Source: Anaplasma platys | GTDB taxonomy: Bacteria; Pseudomonadota; Alphaproteobacteria; Rickettsiales; Anaplasmataceae | NCBI RefSeq assembly: GCF_012790675.1 | Contig: NZ_CP046391.1 | Coordinates: 581,144 to 645,143 of the forward strand | Reading direction: 5' to 3' | DNA length: 64,000 bases | In this document: positions 9,423 through 19,203 of the stretch, piece after piece | Layout: each line of letters starts with the position of its first letter | Numbering within the stretch: the stretch's first letter is position 1 | The notes under the pieces: generated by a model | What the model was told of the DNA's origin: nothing | The model's input: the letters and a program-made list of their open reading frames with translations, nothing else | Databases searched by the model: none | Translations under genes and position numbers: made by a program

Positions 9423-9710
9423 ATCTTATTTAAAAAACTTACCTGTAAGAAGCATTAAAACGCAGTAGTTATGTATGAGCGGCGAGATGCACGCAGGAAG
9501 TGTTGTGTTACATCTGTATAAATAGATGAAGATGGAGCTAGTTTAGCACTTTTGCTTCTTTTATGGCAATAGGCGGGGGCTGCAGGACAGGGATTAGAAG
9601 TCCACCTAGAAGTCGGGCCAGGCGCCAGTAAGTACGTGTTATCAGAGGATAAATAGAGTGGTATGTTTGAGGACCTACCTAGGCGGACAAGGTGTTAAAA
9701 AAGTAGAAAG
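9423..9710. other. Short non-coding stretch between p44 relics
   Basis: About 290 bases between the G tract and the start of the decayed full-length p44 copy. No gene or RNA signal was recognised. Confidence 0.35.
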
Positions 9711-10932
9711 AATGAAGTTAGCTCTTTCAGCGGTTGGCTTGCTAGCCATGCTGCCTCTACTTGGGTGCAGGCATCCCCTGTGCGAGGTATCAGCAACATG
9801 GACAGATTCAGTGGAGGCAACTTCTACGTAGGACTAAATTATAGTCCAGCATTTAGTATGGATAAGTAATTTTGAAATAGGGGAAAGTTCCGGGAGTACT
9901 GCTGCGGTTTATCCGTATGCCAGAGATGGTGCCATAATAGAGCGTAGATCGGACAAGTTCGACTGGGGCATGCCGAATCCAAGCATCTTATTTAAGGACA
10001 GTCATTTGATAGCGCTGGAAGCGAGTATAGGGTATAGCATTGGATCTGCGCGGGTGGAACTGGAGATATGATATGAATCGTTCAAGACTAGGGGAATAAA
10101 AGATAGGGGGAACAAGGAAGAAGATGCTGATGCACTGTACCTACTGGCAAAGGGTCTTCCACATTATTTGGTAAGCCTCCAAGATGAAAGGTTTGGCAGG
10201 GCTCTTGCGGAAACAACAGCAAGTGATTTGGTAGCTTTTGCTCAAGCTGTAGGCTATTCAGCACCTAGGATAAACGATCAAGTTTGCGCTTGCAAAGCAG
10301 AGGGGCCAAAGACAAGTAGTGAATATAAGAACTACCGCCGGGGAGATAAGTTTGCTGAAAAGCATGGGCCTGTGAGTTTGTCGGAGTTTGGGGAAGCCAT
10401 AAGAAAGATGCCGGACAGCTGGCCTCATGGGGAAGCGCGAGGGGACAACGAAGGAAGGCCAAATTGGGCTGCAGCGAAGTATGGCCTTGTAAGACTGACG
10501 CAAGATGAAACAAAGGTTGCTGCCGCTCTGCTTACGAAGACCATTTCTGGAGGTGAAGTAGCAGAAATCCGTTCTGTGTCGACAACTTCGGTAATGTTAA
10601 ATTCTTGCTATGATCTAGGAAGTGAGGAGTTTGACGTTGTTCCTTTTACGTGTTTAGGTGTTGGTGCAAACTTTGTGAGTATTGTTGATGGGCAGGTCAC
10701 GCCTAAGTTGGCTTACAAGGTTAAGGCTGGTCTTGGCTATACACTGTCACCTGATCTCTCAGTATTTGCTGCCGGGTTCTACCATAGAGTCCTTAGAAAC
10801 GGGGAGTACGACGATTTGCCGGTACAAAGTCTTGTTGATGACATTACTACGAACAGGAGCGAGGAGTTTGCGAGAGCATCATTCAAGATGGCGTACACAG
10901 GTGCCAAAATCGGTGTAAGGCTTGTATTCTAG
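9711..10932 (+). pseudogene. Decayed full-length Msp2/P44 gene
   Basis: The ATG at 9711 opens a signal peptide (MKLALSAVGLLAMLPLLG) that ends in a stop after 38 codons. The next part continues in another frame (SNMDRFSGGNFYVGLNYSPAF) to a TAA at about 9866, and the barrel region is cut again by TGA in RVELEI-stop-YESFKTRG at about 10070. From 10168 a 254-residue frame is intact. It holds the variable region (INDQVC, DSWPHGE) and the whole conserved C-terminus (SGGEVAEIRSVSTTSVMLN, TPKLAYKVKAGLGY, GVRLVF). At least three disabling changes lie in the 5' half, so no full protein can be made. The intact 3' half could still act as a donor. Confidence 0.85.
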
Positions 10933-11016
10933 TATTCATTGCGTGCTTGCTGTCCCCAATAACACCCAAACAAAAAGAGCGCATTAGCTGAATGCTGCAT
11001 TGTTAGATAAAAAGGA

Positions 11017-11420
11017 AAATAGCAGCTTTAGCACAGGCTGTTGGCCATCAGGCTAAGGGGATTGATGGGAAGGTTTGTGCGAAGAAGAGGGTGAATGACG
11101 TAACAGGGGGTGACGGCGTCACCACTGGGGTCAATGGCAAGTCAGTACAGTGGAGCTGTATGATTACACCGGGAACGCGCACACCAATGGCCATACGAAA
11201 GTGCCACTCGGACAAAACTATGTCCTGGAGGTTTGTGAATGTGGGCATGACCAGGGTGCGGCGAAGACCAGCACGGATCCGGTAAAGTCAAAGGTCGGAA
11301 ATTACACCGCGCGCGGCTGGCCAGGTAGTATCGTAAGCAATACGGACACTGCGGAGGAAATGGCCAAAGAACTGTGGACACTGAATAGGAACGAAAAAGG
11401 AAAAGTTGCCAGCCCACTAT
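11017..11420 (+). pseudogene. p44 donor fragment with a frameshift
   Basis: The first frame reads KIAALAQAVGHQAKGIDGKVCAKK and on to VQWSC, divided here at about 11150. The reading then shifts frame to YDYTGNAHTNGHTKVPLGQNYV and continues through ARGWPGSIVSNTDTAEEMAKELWTLNRNEKGKVA, where similarity ends near 11415. It thus spans a hypervariable region with both Cys landmarks and the Trp-Pro, but lacks both conserved ends. It lies directly downstream of the decayed full-length copy in the same orientation. Confidence 0.8.
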
Positions 11421-11463
11421 AAAAGACTATTTTTGAAGCTAAAGTAGTGGATATTTGTTGTTG

Positions 11464-11560
11464 TTAGATTATAGAACACAAGCTTAGTGTTCTCACACAG
11501 CACTACATGGCTCTCAGCTACACTCTATAGAAGTTGCGGAACAACTTCCAAGATCATTTC
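11464..11560 (+). repeat. Degenerate copy of the sequence at the window start
   Basis: This stretch aligns by eye with bases 23-120. Shared blocks include TGTTAGATT, CAAGCTT, GTGTT and TCTATAGAAGT in the same order, with a similar spacing. The reading frame here is broken by a stop. The two copies lie on either side of the p44 cluster in the same orientation. Confidence 0.45.
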
Positions 11561-11599
11561 TGGAACTGGTGGGAAAGATGTGTTGAGCTGATATGCAAT

Positions 11600-11745
11600 G
11601 AGCTATCCCCTATAACAAAGCACAGTTCGCACTAAGCTTATTACTAAGCTTTCACGGACCATTACTGGGACTCAAGTTGCACAAATTCGCGTAATATGCA
11701 ACACCTGCTATGTTAAATTGTAGATTTGCCCCTACATGCAGCATG
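11600..11745 (+). pseudogene. Strongly decayed p44 3' fragment
   Basis: Plus-strand translation gives TKLITKLSRTITGTQVAQIR, then an N-T-C-Y block. It parallels the conserved LLTKTISGGEVAEIR...LNSCYDL segment of P44 proteins. Stops follow immediately. The match is short and diverged but follows the right order. Confidence 0.4.
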
Positions 11746-12097
11746 TTTAGATACTAGAGAAAAGACATACAATCGTGACACAACTTGCCTTATTCCTCCC
11801 CCCCCCGCTCACGATGAAAAACTCGATCACGGAATGGCATTTGCGAGGACTGCTTTGCCATTGTTTTCACGCTTCCTGCACATGTAAACACTGCTGCTCT
11901 TCTCTGTAGATTCACCACTACCCACGGCTGACTATTCTGCTCTTGCATCCATACCATACAAAACTTGTTGCATTTCCCATAACCCCCAATGCTTCGTTAT
12001 GGCTTTAATGGCTTATTTGATATTACCAGCATATTGCGTATTGGACAAAATGCCATATGCAGTGTTTTCTTTGAATATTGAAATCAATGGGACAAGT
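11746..12097. other. Non-coding stretch with a C9 tract
   Basis: About 350 bases between the last p44 relic and the end of the 595-residue gene. A run of nine C residues lies at 11798-11806. No coding or RNA feature was recognised. Confidence 0.4.
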
Positions 12098-13885
12098 CTA
12101 TCTTTGAAAGGAACTCACGTCACTGATGGCTACTTTTCTACACACCTGAACGTGGTCAATTAGGTTACTGGCGCTGCGGCTTTGACATGAAGGTGTAGCT
12201 GTTCGGTGAGCAGGAAGAACATCAACAGTGGACGCATCTGTCATATAGCGATGCAGATCGTTCCCGTAAACCCTTTCTATAAATTGCAAAGGAGTAAGCT
12301 TACCAAGGAAGTTATCACAGATAATTCGTGCACCTTTACTCACTTCTCCTGGAAAAACCCGCAAAACATCGTAATCATCACTTATCCAATAGCTTCTGTT
12401 AATTGCAACCCTACCTGAAAATATATCTAAGGCCTTAAGTGCACACACTACCACACCACCTATGTATCTAAAAGTCTTGGAATTAAGGTTTTGCTTGTGA
12501 TGAATGGTCAAACATGCCACATTCGCGCAAATGCGTCTTATTCTATTCTCTATACTTTGAGATAAGCCATTTGCGTCGCTGACAGGGCCTTTTTTCTTCC
12601 CACACTCCTCTGGACACAGTGCCATCTTTTCCAACTCAACATGTGAATCATGAATCAATGCACATAAGTCTATGATACGCTGTATGCGGCTGACCAATAT
12701 TGGAAAGTCATCCTTATTTTCTATTGTGCACATCGCCGCTTTTGCATACAGGCAAATCTCGCACACTACGGCTTTCTCGAAATAAGAGCGACATATGGAG
12801 ACTTGCCTATCCTCTGACACACCACCTAACGACACATATGCATAATACATCCCTAGTGCATGCTTCGCTATGCATGCCGATGTTATGGAAACGCCGGCAA
12901 GCGATTTGCATCCATCATCGCTCTGCGCTCTTTCTCTTACAACGTACGCCACAGCATAGAACTTCTCTACCAAGCCTCCAACTAGAGTAGTAAGCGCTTT
13001 AACAAAGTTCTCAGGAGTGTATTCTGAGGCAAGTCCCGCAACACGAACTGCAAGCGCGGCATCCAACTGCACGAGCTCATATTCCGTATATGTGATTTTC
13101 CTCGCTGCCATAAGAACGGTATTTGACGCAAGGGTTATTGCCCTGCGCAACGAGGCTGCCCAACTCCTGGCTCCAAGCTGCTTATCCGACATTGTACTTT
13201 TGTTTTGAGTATAGACAAACTCCTGTACAGCATAAATGGCTTCGATGAGGGAGTACTCCGCTACCTGAAGACATCCGTCAGGATCTACCTCCACTACATC
13301 TTCTGGGCATATTCTGTGTAGAGTAAAAAACATGATGTAAAATTCATTTAGCATCTTGGTAACAAAAACAGGCTTGAGAAGGTGGTTTCCCTTCACCTTG
13401 TGTAGACTCCCTTCATAATCCAGGAGCTTGCAGAAATATTCCACTTTTCCCAAAGTAAGCCCTACATTCTGCAATGATCGGTTAAGTACCACATACTCTG
13501 AACAAGATGGCCGTTCTATAGCATCTCGCGTGCACTGCAAGTTACATAAAACGTTCGCCAACGCCACTTTAGTATCTACAAGAGCATGAAAAGTCTTCTC
13601 CAAGGCTTCATCAGCATCGAGCTCGCTACCTATCCTACATATGCCCACAAAAGTGTCATCGGAGAAGCTTCTCGTTGCAGTCTTAGACTTTAAGAAGGGA
13701 CGGATGCGAAGCAAATTTTCAAAGATCACACTACTAGCAGCAACCGCGTTGTCACGCGCTACGGTATAGCTAGCAACAACTCGTGTTGCTTCCACGGTGT
13801 CCCCGTCAGCATCTTCAACTGTCGATAGTTTTTTGTATCTAGGTAACAAATCCCCTCCCCCTCGTTTCTCACACAACATGAACAA
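12098..13885 (-). CDS. Unidentified 595-residue helical protein
   Basis: A long, clean frame whose product I do not recognise. It is predicted by eye to be largely alpha-helical, with many Ala/Val/Leu and scattered Cys residues (for example CPEECGKKK and RRICANVACLT). I see no convincing signal peptide or strong membrane helix, no nucleotide-binding motif and no enzyme signature. The N-terminus (MFMLCEKRGGGDLLPRYKK) is basic, and the last roughly 40 residues are rich in Ser, Arg and Thr. It stands alone between p44 relics and a gene-poor stretch. A lineage-specific host-interaction protein is possible, but that is inference from context only. Confidence 0.75.
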   Translation of the reverse strand: MFMLCEKRGGGDLLPRYKKLSTVEDADGDTVEATRVVASYTVARDNAVAASSVIFENLLRIRPFLKSKTATRSFSDDTFVGICRIGSELDADEALEKTFHALVDTKVALANVLCNLQCTRDAIERPSCSEYVVLNRSLQNVGLTLGKVEYFCKLLDYEGSLHKVKGNHLLKPVFVTKMLNEFYIMFFTLHRICPEDVVEVDPDGCLQVAEYSLIEAIYAVQEFVYTQNKSTMSDKQLGARSWAASLRRAITLASNTVLMAARKITYTEYELVQLDAALAVRVAGLASEYTPENFVKALTTLVGGLVEKFYAVAYVVRERAQSDDGCKSLAGVSITSACIAKHALGMYYAYVSLGGVSEDRQVSICRSYFEKAVVCEICLYAKAAMCTIENKDDFPILVSRIQRIIDLCALIHDSHVELEKMALCPEECGKKKGPVSDANGLSQSIENRIRRICANVACLTIHHKQNLNSKTFRYIGGVVVCALKALDIFSGRVAINRSYWISDDYDVLRVFPGEVSKGARIICDNFLGKLTPLQFIERVYGNDLHRYMTDASTVDVLPAHRTATPSCQSRSASNLIDHVQVCRKVAISDVSSFQR

Positions 13886-14476
13886 AGATACCTGAAATGC
13901 TGCCCTAGCTCTTCACCCTATACTCAACTCAAAACAACACGGGAAAACCCGGCACAAGGCCCTCTTTCTGAAAAACCTTAAGGAAGCACCAAAGCTCTAG
14001 TAAAAATCGCAGGCAACCCAGAAGTGGTAAAAACCGGTGAGCTACCCCAACATTCACGCGGTACTAGCATACCCCGCGCTGCACCTCTAGGATGAGTATA
14101 CACTACATGAAATTGCAAAACTATGCATCCCATAGTTTGTTACCGAGCATGCCGTAGAAAAAAGCTCTGACTTTTCACAGGTTCTATCACGGCAAGTTCC
14201 GTCTCGGTTCGCGATATTTTCTTAAGATGTACACAAATTCTAGGCAGAGCAGCAATACTACGACAAAGGAATAGAGCCGAATCGTATTATTCCAAAAACG
14301 TCTATCGAGATAAACGAACAAGAGGTTAATATACGTCAAGGCTCCATCCCAAACTCCATAGTCTTGAATGACATCATTTCATCTCTATCATCGGCAAAAT
14401 TGCTTAAGACTTCACATAAGATACTACTTTATTACCACTCCTCCGACCTTTATTCTCGCTCAAATTACTCCACTTC
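13886..14476. other. Non-coding stretch
   Basis: About 590 bases upstream of the 595-residue gene. It has only a short CGGG-AAAA-CCCG stem near 13938 and AT-rich sequence likely to include that gene's promoter. No RNA gene or p44-like sequence was seen. Confidence 0.4.
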
Positions 14477-14716
14477 ATGGCAATATTCTTCCCTACAATA
14501 GATCACTTTAAGCGGGCCCAGTATAAGCGGCAAGAACAGATCGGTGTAAATAATACACGGTCGGTGAGGAGCTACGCGTATGTTGCACGCAAAACATATA
14601 CACCTATACAGAGAAAAAATAGATGGGTAAATACTCAAGTGGCCAATCTTGAACCTGCAAAAGTAGACAGATTTGAACAATGTATTTGTGATCCAAGTAA
14701 AGATTATCACAATTAA
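14477..14716 (+). CDS. Small basic unidentified protein
   Basis: A 79-residue frame beginning MAIFFPTIDHFKRAQYKRQ. It is rich in Arg, Lys, Tyr and Asn and has no membrane segment. No family was recognised and no strong ribosome site precedes it, so it may be a relic. It lies directly outside the left breakpoint of the split fabG. Confidence 0.3.
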   Translation: MAIFFPTIDHFKRAQYKRQEQIGVNNTRSVRSYAYVARKTYTPIQRKNRWVNTQVANLEPAKVDRFEQCICDPSKDYHN

Positions 14717-14842
14717 ACATGTGCCTAATAAGGCGCAACTGCCCCTTGTCGCCGATTATATACACATAAGAGATAGCAACTTAGTCTAACTGACGTGCAC
14801 CGACAGTAGCAGTAGCAAAAGAGAAGTAAAAAATGCAGCAGG

Positions 14843-15073
14843 CTACCGTGAAGTTGCAAACCATGCAGGCACTTCACATAGGTAGTTAAGCAGATTGCAT
14901 TGCAAAACATGGGTTTTAGACCCACACTCACGTGCAACCTTTTCAAGGGTATCCATCCTAGTTCCGGAAAGACACAGCTCAGCACCAGAAGCTGCAAAAA
15001 GAACAGCTATAGCCTTGCCAATGCCTCCAGATGCTCCTACTATTAATAGCCGCTTTCCGTGCAAATCAAACAT
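14843..15073 (-). pseudogene. fabG: 5' part of 3-oxoacyl-ACP reductase, cut by rearrangement
   Basis: The minus-strand frame begins MFDLHGKRLLIVGASGGIGKA, divided here, with the TGxxxGIG-type NAD(P) loop as GASGGIG. It continues through the second strand (LCLSGTRMDTLEKV) to HVLQCNL, after which it runs into an unrelated tail and a stop at 14843. The Rossmann N-terminus is therefore present, but the NAG motif, catalytic Ser, Tyr and Lys are missing. Those lie at 52.34-52.89 kb on the opposite strand. FabG performs the first reduction of fatty-acid elongation and is normally about 245 residues; this piece supplies about 65. It cannot be active alone. Confidence 0.85.
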
Positions 15074-15319
15074 ATGTACACACAAATAAAATCAACAAAT
15101 CATAGCAAAGCGCGCATCTCTGATACGCTAACTAATTTGTTTGATTAGTGCAACATTATTTGGTAACATCGCCGTGTTTTTCTTACTCTGTGGGCCCTTG
15201 TATATTGGCTTATGGTCGCGTTCGTGTGTGTTAAGTGTGTATGACTCCATGAGTTTGCGTAAGGGTTGCCAAAACGGGCGTAGCGTTGGTTGTTTAATGT
15301 TTTGAGGAGATAGCAGTAC
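15074..15319. promoter_or_regulatory. Divergent intergenic region between the fabG fragment and putA
   Basis: About 245 bases between two divergent starts. It must contain the putA promoter and the original fabG promoter. TTGAGGAGA lies about 15 bases before the putA ATG and provides its ribosome site. Confidence 0.4.
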
Positions 15320-18300
15320 ATGATGATGAGTTCATTGCAATTACCTGATGAGTTACGTAGACGCATGCAGGGGTTGTACAACGCAGATGAGAGAAGTTAC
15401 ATCAGATATTTGACTGAGCGCTCTGAGATCTCTCCAGACTCAAGGGTAAGAATTTATAACCTCGCCAAGCAGATAATAGAAAAGGTTCGTTCCAGCAAGA
15501 GTACGACAATAATGGACGCATTCATGCAGGAGTATGGGCTCTCCACAGAAGAGGGAGTTGCTCTTATGTGTTTGGCAGAATCTCTCCTTAGGATCCCTGA
15601 TGGGTCTACTATAGATGATATGATTCGAGACAAGATAACACGTACAACCTGGAATAAACATATAGGCGGTTCCTCATCTATCTTCGTTAATGCTTCAACT
15701 CTTGCACTGTGTGTAGGGGCAAGGATGTTAAGGGAGGTTGACGACTCAAGCTGGTACAGTGTGCTATCTAATATGCTTAAAAACATGGGGGAGCCTATTA
15801 TAAGGAAAGCAGCGCTCCAGGCCATGCAGGTACTTGGTAAGCACTTTATTATGGGGCAGAACATTAAGGAAGCGGTGGCGCGCGCTGATGATCAAAAGCA
15901 ATTATGCTCCTTTGATATCTTGGGAGAGGCTGCCAGAACGAAAGAAGATGCGGAAAGGTACTTCTCTCAGTTTATAAGTGCACTCGAAACTATTGGGGGC
16001 TCTTCTGATAAGAGTGATGACGTGGGATCAAAGCATGGGTTATCTGTTAAGCTATCAGCTTTGCATCCTAGGTATGAATTTGCTCAGGTAGACTGCGTTA
16101 TAGATGAGCTGTCTTCCAAAGTTTTGGAACTTTGTAAGATAGCCAAAAAGTATAACATGATCGTGCAACTTGACGCTGAAGAAGCCAGAAGGCTAGAGAT
16201 CTTGTTGATGATTCTTGATAGAGTTTTCTCGGACAAGTCGCTAGATGGTTGGGAAGGTCTTGGGCTGGCTGTTCAGGTATATCAGAAAAGGGCTCTCAGT
16301 GTTCTAGATATAGTTGAGGATATGGCTATAAGGGCCAACCGCAAGGTTATGCTTCGGTTAGTTAAGGGTGCTTATTGGGATTATGAGATAAAAAATGCGC
16401 AGGAGCTCGGTTTTGAGAGTTATCCAGTGTTCACGAGGAAGGTGTATACAGACGTATCTTACTTTGCATGTGTGCAGAGGATATTGAGCAAACCAAATAC
16501 TTTTTACCCGTGCTTCGCCACTCATAACGCTTACACTTTAGCTTCTGTGCTGGAGACTGCAGATAAGGATCATCCGGGCTTTGAGTTCCAACGTTTACAC
16601 GGAATGGGGCAGGGTTTATATAACTGCGTTACCGAAGTTGCTCCAAACATCAGGTGCCGTGTTTACTCTCCGGTAGGTAGTTACTATGACCTGCTGCCTT
16701 ACCTAGTAAGGAGACTTTTAGAGAATGGAACGAATACCTCCTTTGTGAACATGATTAACGACGTTGACATCTCCGTTGATCAGCTTCTGGTTGATCCTCT
16801 TGAAAAAGCTAAGGATTTTGAGTATGCACCGCATCCGCACATTCCACTGCCGGTAGATATGTTTCCAGATGGTAGGAAAAATTCATTGGGTGTAAACACT
16901 GCAGACTCTTTGGGGATGTCGGTTCTTGAAGAAGAGATAGGGGCCTTTGCTGGAGTGAGCTGGAAGGCGACTCCTGTAATAAATGGATGCGATGTTGAGG
17001 GTTCGGAGGCAAAAGAGGTTTTCTCTCCGGCTGATCATAGTAATAAGGTTGGTGAAGTATTTTTTGCAACAGTAGAGCAAGCAAAGGAGAGTGTCGAGGC
17101 TGCTCATGCGGCATTTAGGGGTTGGAGTAATACTTCTGTGGAAGATCGCGCTAAGATTTTAGAAGAAGCGGCGGATCTTCTTGAAAGACAAAAAGGAAAG
17201 TTCTTTTCGCTTCTTATAAACGAAGGTGGAAAGGAGATATCTGATGCGATAGCCGAGATACGTGAGGCTGTGGATTTCCTTAGGTATTATGCGATGCAGG
17301 CTCGCAAGGAGATGATTGAGCCCATTAAACTTCCGGGGCCATCGGGTGAAGAGAATTATATGTACTTCGAAAGCCGGGGTGTCTTTGTGTGTATATCCCC
17401 ATGGAATTTCCCTCTGGCAATCTTCATGGGGCCGATAGCGGCAGCATTGGTAACTGGAAATACCGTAGTAGCTAAACCTGCAGAGCAAACTAGCATAGTG
17501 GCATATGAAGCGGTGAAGCTGCTTTACGAAGCGGGAGTTCCCGTGGAAGCTTTGCATTTCGTTCCGGGAGAGGGAGGGGTTCTTGGAGAGAGTTTAGTTA
17601 ATAACCACCTAGTTTCGGGTGTGGTGTTCACTGGTTCTACGGAAACTGCAAACATAATAAACAGAAACTTGGCGAAACGTGGGAGAGATATAGTTCCATT
17701 CATTGCAGAAACCGGTGGTATCAACGCAATGATTGTGGATAGTTCTGCGCTGTTAGAGCAAGTGTGTGATGATGTATTAAATTCAGCATTCAAGAGTGCG
17801 GGGCAGAGGTGTTCTTCTCTGAGGATTTTGCTGCTGCAAGAAGAAATAGCTGATAAGCAGATTGAGTTAATATGTGGTGCTACCGCCATGCTAAAGGTGG
17901 GGAGTCCAATGGAGTTGAGTACAGATATTGGGCCAGTAATCGACCAACTGTCATACGATATGTTGACGTCTTATGTAGGCGAAATGCAGAAAAAGGGCGC
18001 GAAGTTGTTGTACAAGTTGGACCTAGATTCTGCCCTTACCGAAAAAGGGTACTTCTTTCCGCCGCACATTTTTGAGGTGGGTTCTGTCTCTGAAGTGACT
18101 AGAGAGGTATTTGGGCCTGTGTTGCATATAGTAAGGTATAAGAAGGCTGATTTGAGACAGGTTTTAGAAGAGGTTAATGACGCTGGCTATGGGCTTACTT
18201 TTGCTATACAAAGTAGGATTCAGAGCCGGATAGATGAAATTACGGATCTGATAGGTGCGGGAAATGTCTACGTAAATAGGAACCAAGTAGGTGCCGTCGT

Positions 18301-18457
18301 AGGCGTTCAACCTTTTGGTGGGCGAGGTCTCTCGGGGACTGGTCCGAAGGCGGGGGGGCCGTTCTATCTACACAGATTTGTTACGGAAAAGACGGTGAGT
18401 GTTAATACGGCAGCCCTGGGTGGAAATATAGCACTTGCTTGTATGGAAGAGGAGTAA
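15320..18457 (+). CDS. putA: Bifunctional proline dehydrogenase / P5C dehydrogenase
   Basis: Oxidises proline to glutamate, passing electrons to the quinone pool through FAD and then to NAD. The 1045 residues start with a helical arm. The PRODH barrel (about 180-480) shows SALHPRYE, QLDAEEARR, RLVKGAYWD, ATHNAYT, QRLHGMG and RLLENGTNTSFV. The aldehyde dehydrogenase half (about 540-1010) shows SPWNFPLAIFMGP, KPAEQTS, FTGSTETA, ETGGINAM, the catalytic Cys in GQRCSSLR, and EVFGPVLH. There is no ribbon-helix-helix DNA-binding domain and no long C-terminal extension, so it is the compact non-regulatory form. Proline is a fitting energy source for an intracellular parasite. Confidence 0.96.
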   Translation: MMMSSLQLPDELRRRMQGLYNADERSYIRYLTERSEISPDSRVRIYNLAKQIIEKVRSSKSTTIMDAFMQEYGLSTEEGVALMCLAESLLRIPDGSTIDDMIRDKITRTTWNKHIGGSSSIFVNASTLALCVGARMLREVDDSSWYSVLSNMLKNMGEPIIRKAALQAMQVLGKHFIMGQNIKEAVARADDQKQLCSFDILGEAARTKEDAERYFSQFISALETIGGSSDKSDDVGSKHGLSVKLSALHPRYEFAQVDCVIDELSSKVLELCKIAKKYNMIVQLDAEEARRLEILLMILDRVFSDKSLDGWEGLGLAVQVYQKRALSVLDIVEDMAIRANRKVMLRLVKGAYWDYEIKNAQELGFESYPVFTRKVYTDVSYFACVQRILSKPNTFYPCFATHNAYTLASVLETADKDHPGFEFQRLHGMGQGLYNCVTEVAPNIRCRVYSPVGSYYDLLPYLVRRLLENGTNTSFVNMINDVDISVDQLLVDPLEKAKDFEYAPHPHIPLPVDMFPDGRKNSLGVNTADSLGMSVLEEEIGAFAGVSWKATPVINGCDVEGSEAKEVFSPADHSNKVGEVFFATVEQAKESVEAAHAAFRGWSNTSVEDRAKILEEAADLLERQKGKFFSLLINEGGKEISDAIAEIREAVDFLRYYAMQARKEMIEPIKLPGPSGEENYMYFESRGVFVCISPWNFPLAIFMGPIAAALVTGNTVVAKPAEQTSIVAYEAVKLLYEAGVPVEALHFVPGEGGVLGESLVNNHLVSGVVFTGSTETANIINRNLAKRGRDIVPFIAETGGINAMIVDSSALLEQVCDDVLNSAFKSAGQRCSSLRILLLQEEIADKQIELICGATAMLKVGSPMELSTDIGPVIDQLSYDMLTSYVGEMQKKGAKLLYKLDLDSALTEKGYFFPPHIFEVGSVSEVTREVFGPVLHIVRYKKADLRQVLEEVNDAGYGLTFAIQSRIQSRIDEITDLIGAGNVYVNRNQVGAVVGVQPFGGRGLSGTGPKAGGPFYLHRFVTEKTVSVNTAALGGNIALACMEEE

Positions 18458-18840
18458 GCACTTACTTTTAAATGAAGGTGGAAGTGTAGCCCTTTTCAGT
18501 GTAGGGGTGGTGTTCTGTGGGATACTGTCGCCTTACCGCGTCAGGGGCCTGGTGAGTGCGGCAGAGCCGTGGTGTAGCGTCTATCTGCATGGTGGAATGA
18601 AGCATAAAGTTTGTTCGTTATTTGCCCTATAAGAGATAACTTTATGGACAGCGCGGAGGAAGGTGGTGTGCGGGGACTGTGCGCGTAAGGTCTGTTTTTG
18701 TTCCTGCATTGTGATGCTGAGCTGTTTTTCCGACGCTGCTATAAGACTTGTACTTGGTGTTGCTTTATAGCTGCATTCTGCAAAACCTATTTACAAAACT
18801 GTAGCTTGGCGTTTCTAAATTTGCTTCCTTATCAAAAAAT
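18458..18840. other. Non-coding stretch between putA and the phage relics
   Basis: About 380 bases. A short frame overlapping the putA end reads SVALFSVGVVFCGILSP, but it has no start signal. I see no RNA gene or terminator with confidence. Confidence 0.35.
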
Positions 18841-19128
18841 TTGTGGAATACAATGATAGCTCTGCTATCCGGTATCCTTTATTATGTGATGAAAGAAGAG
18901 ACATTTTCTCATAGCAGTCCATTCTATCAAAAGATGCTTAAAGATAGATTTCGATCAAATGAGCAACGATGGCAGCTATTTAAAAAGTTCAATGTCATCA
19001 AGGGAAAGTTAGGGTCCTTTTGGCTAGGAGATCACGCATTGTGTTGTGCAAGTTATATTGATCTAGATGAAGGAGTAAGGTTAGAGTTGATTTTTACCCT
19101 TCGTGTGAACGCCATTTCTCACGCATGA
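18841..19128 (+). pseudogene. Possible fragment of a DUF2460-type phage/GTA tail protein
   Basis: A 95-residue frame starting MWNTMIALLSGIL. The core LFKKFNVIKGKLGSFWLGDH resembles the characteristic segment of the DUF2460 family, in which an FFxARxGRLxGFRFRD pattern is usual (the family of gene transfer agent ORF12). Full-length members are about 200 residues, so this would be an internal fragment. The match was made by eye over about 20 residues and could be coincidence. What supports it is the run of other phage/GTA-type genes directly downstream. Confidence 0.35.
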
Positions 19129-19203
19129 AATCGCGTTCCATTTGAAATTTTCTAAGTGACAATAAGAGTGTTTTACCACCTGCCTTTTTATAGGTAACAG
19201 GTT

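Noticed and set aside
17159..17889. Minus-strand frames of 120-130 codons inside putA
   Set aside because: Antisense shadows of the aldehyde dehydrogenase half; no start signals or domain content.
18435..18632. 65-codon frame overlapping the end of putA with a signal-peptide-like stretch
   Set aside because: It would have to start inside putA with TTG, and nothing supports translation. The hydrophobic stretch is short and may be chance or a very old outer-membrane protein relic.
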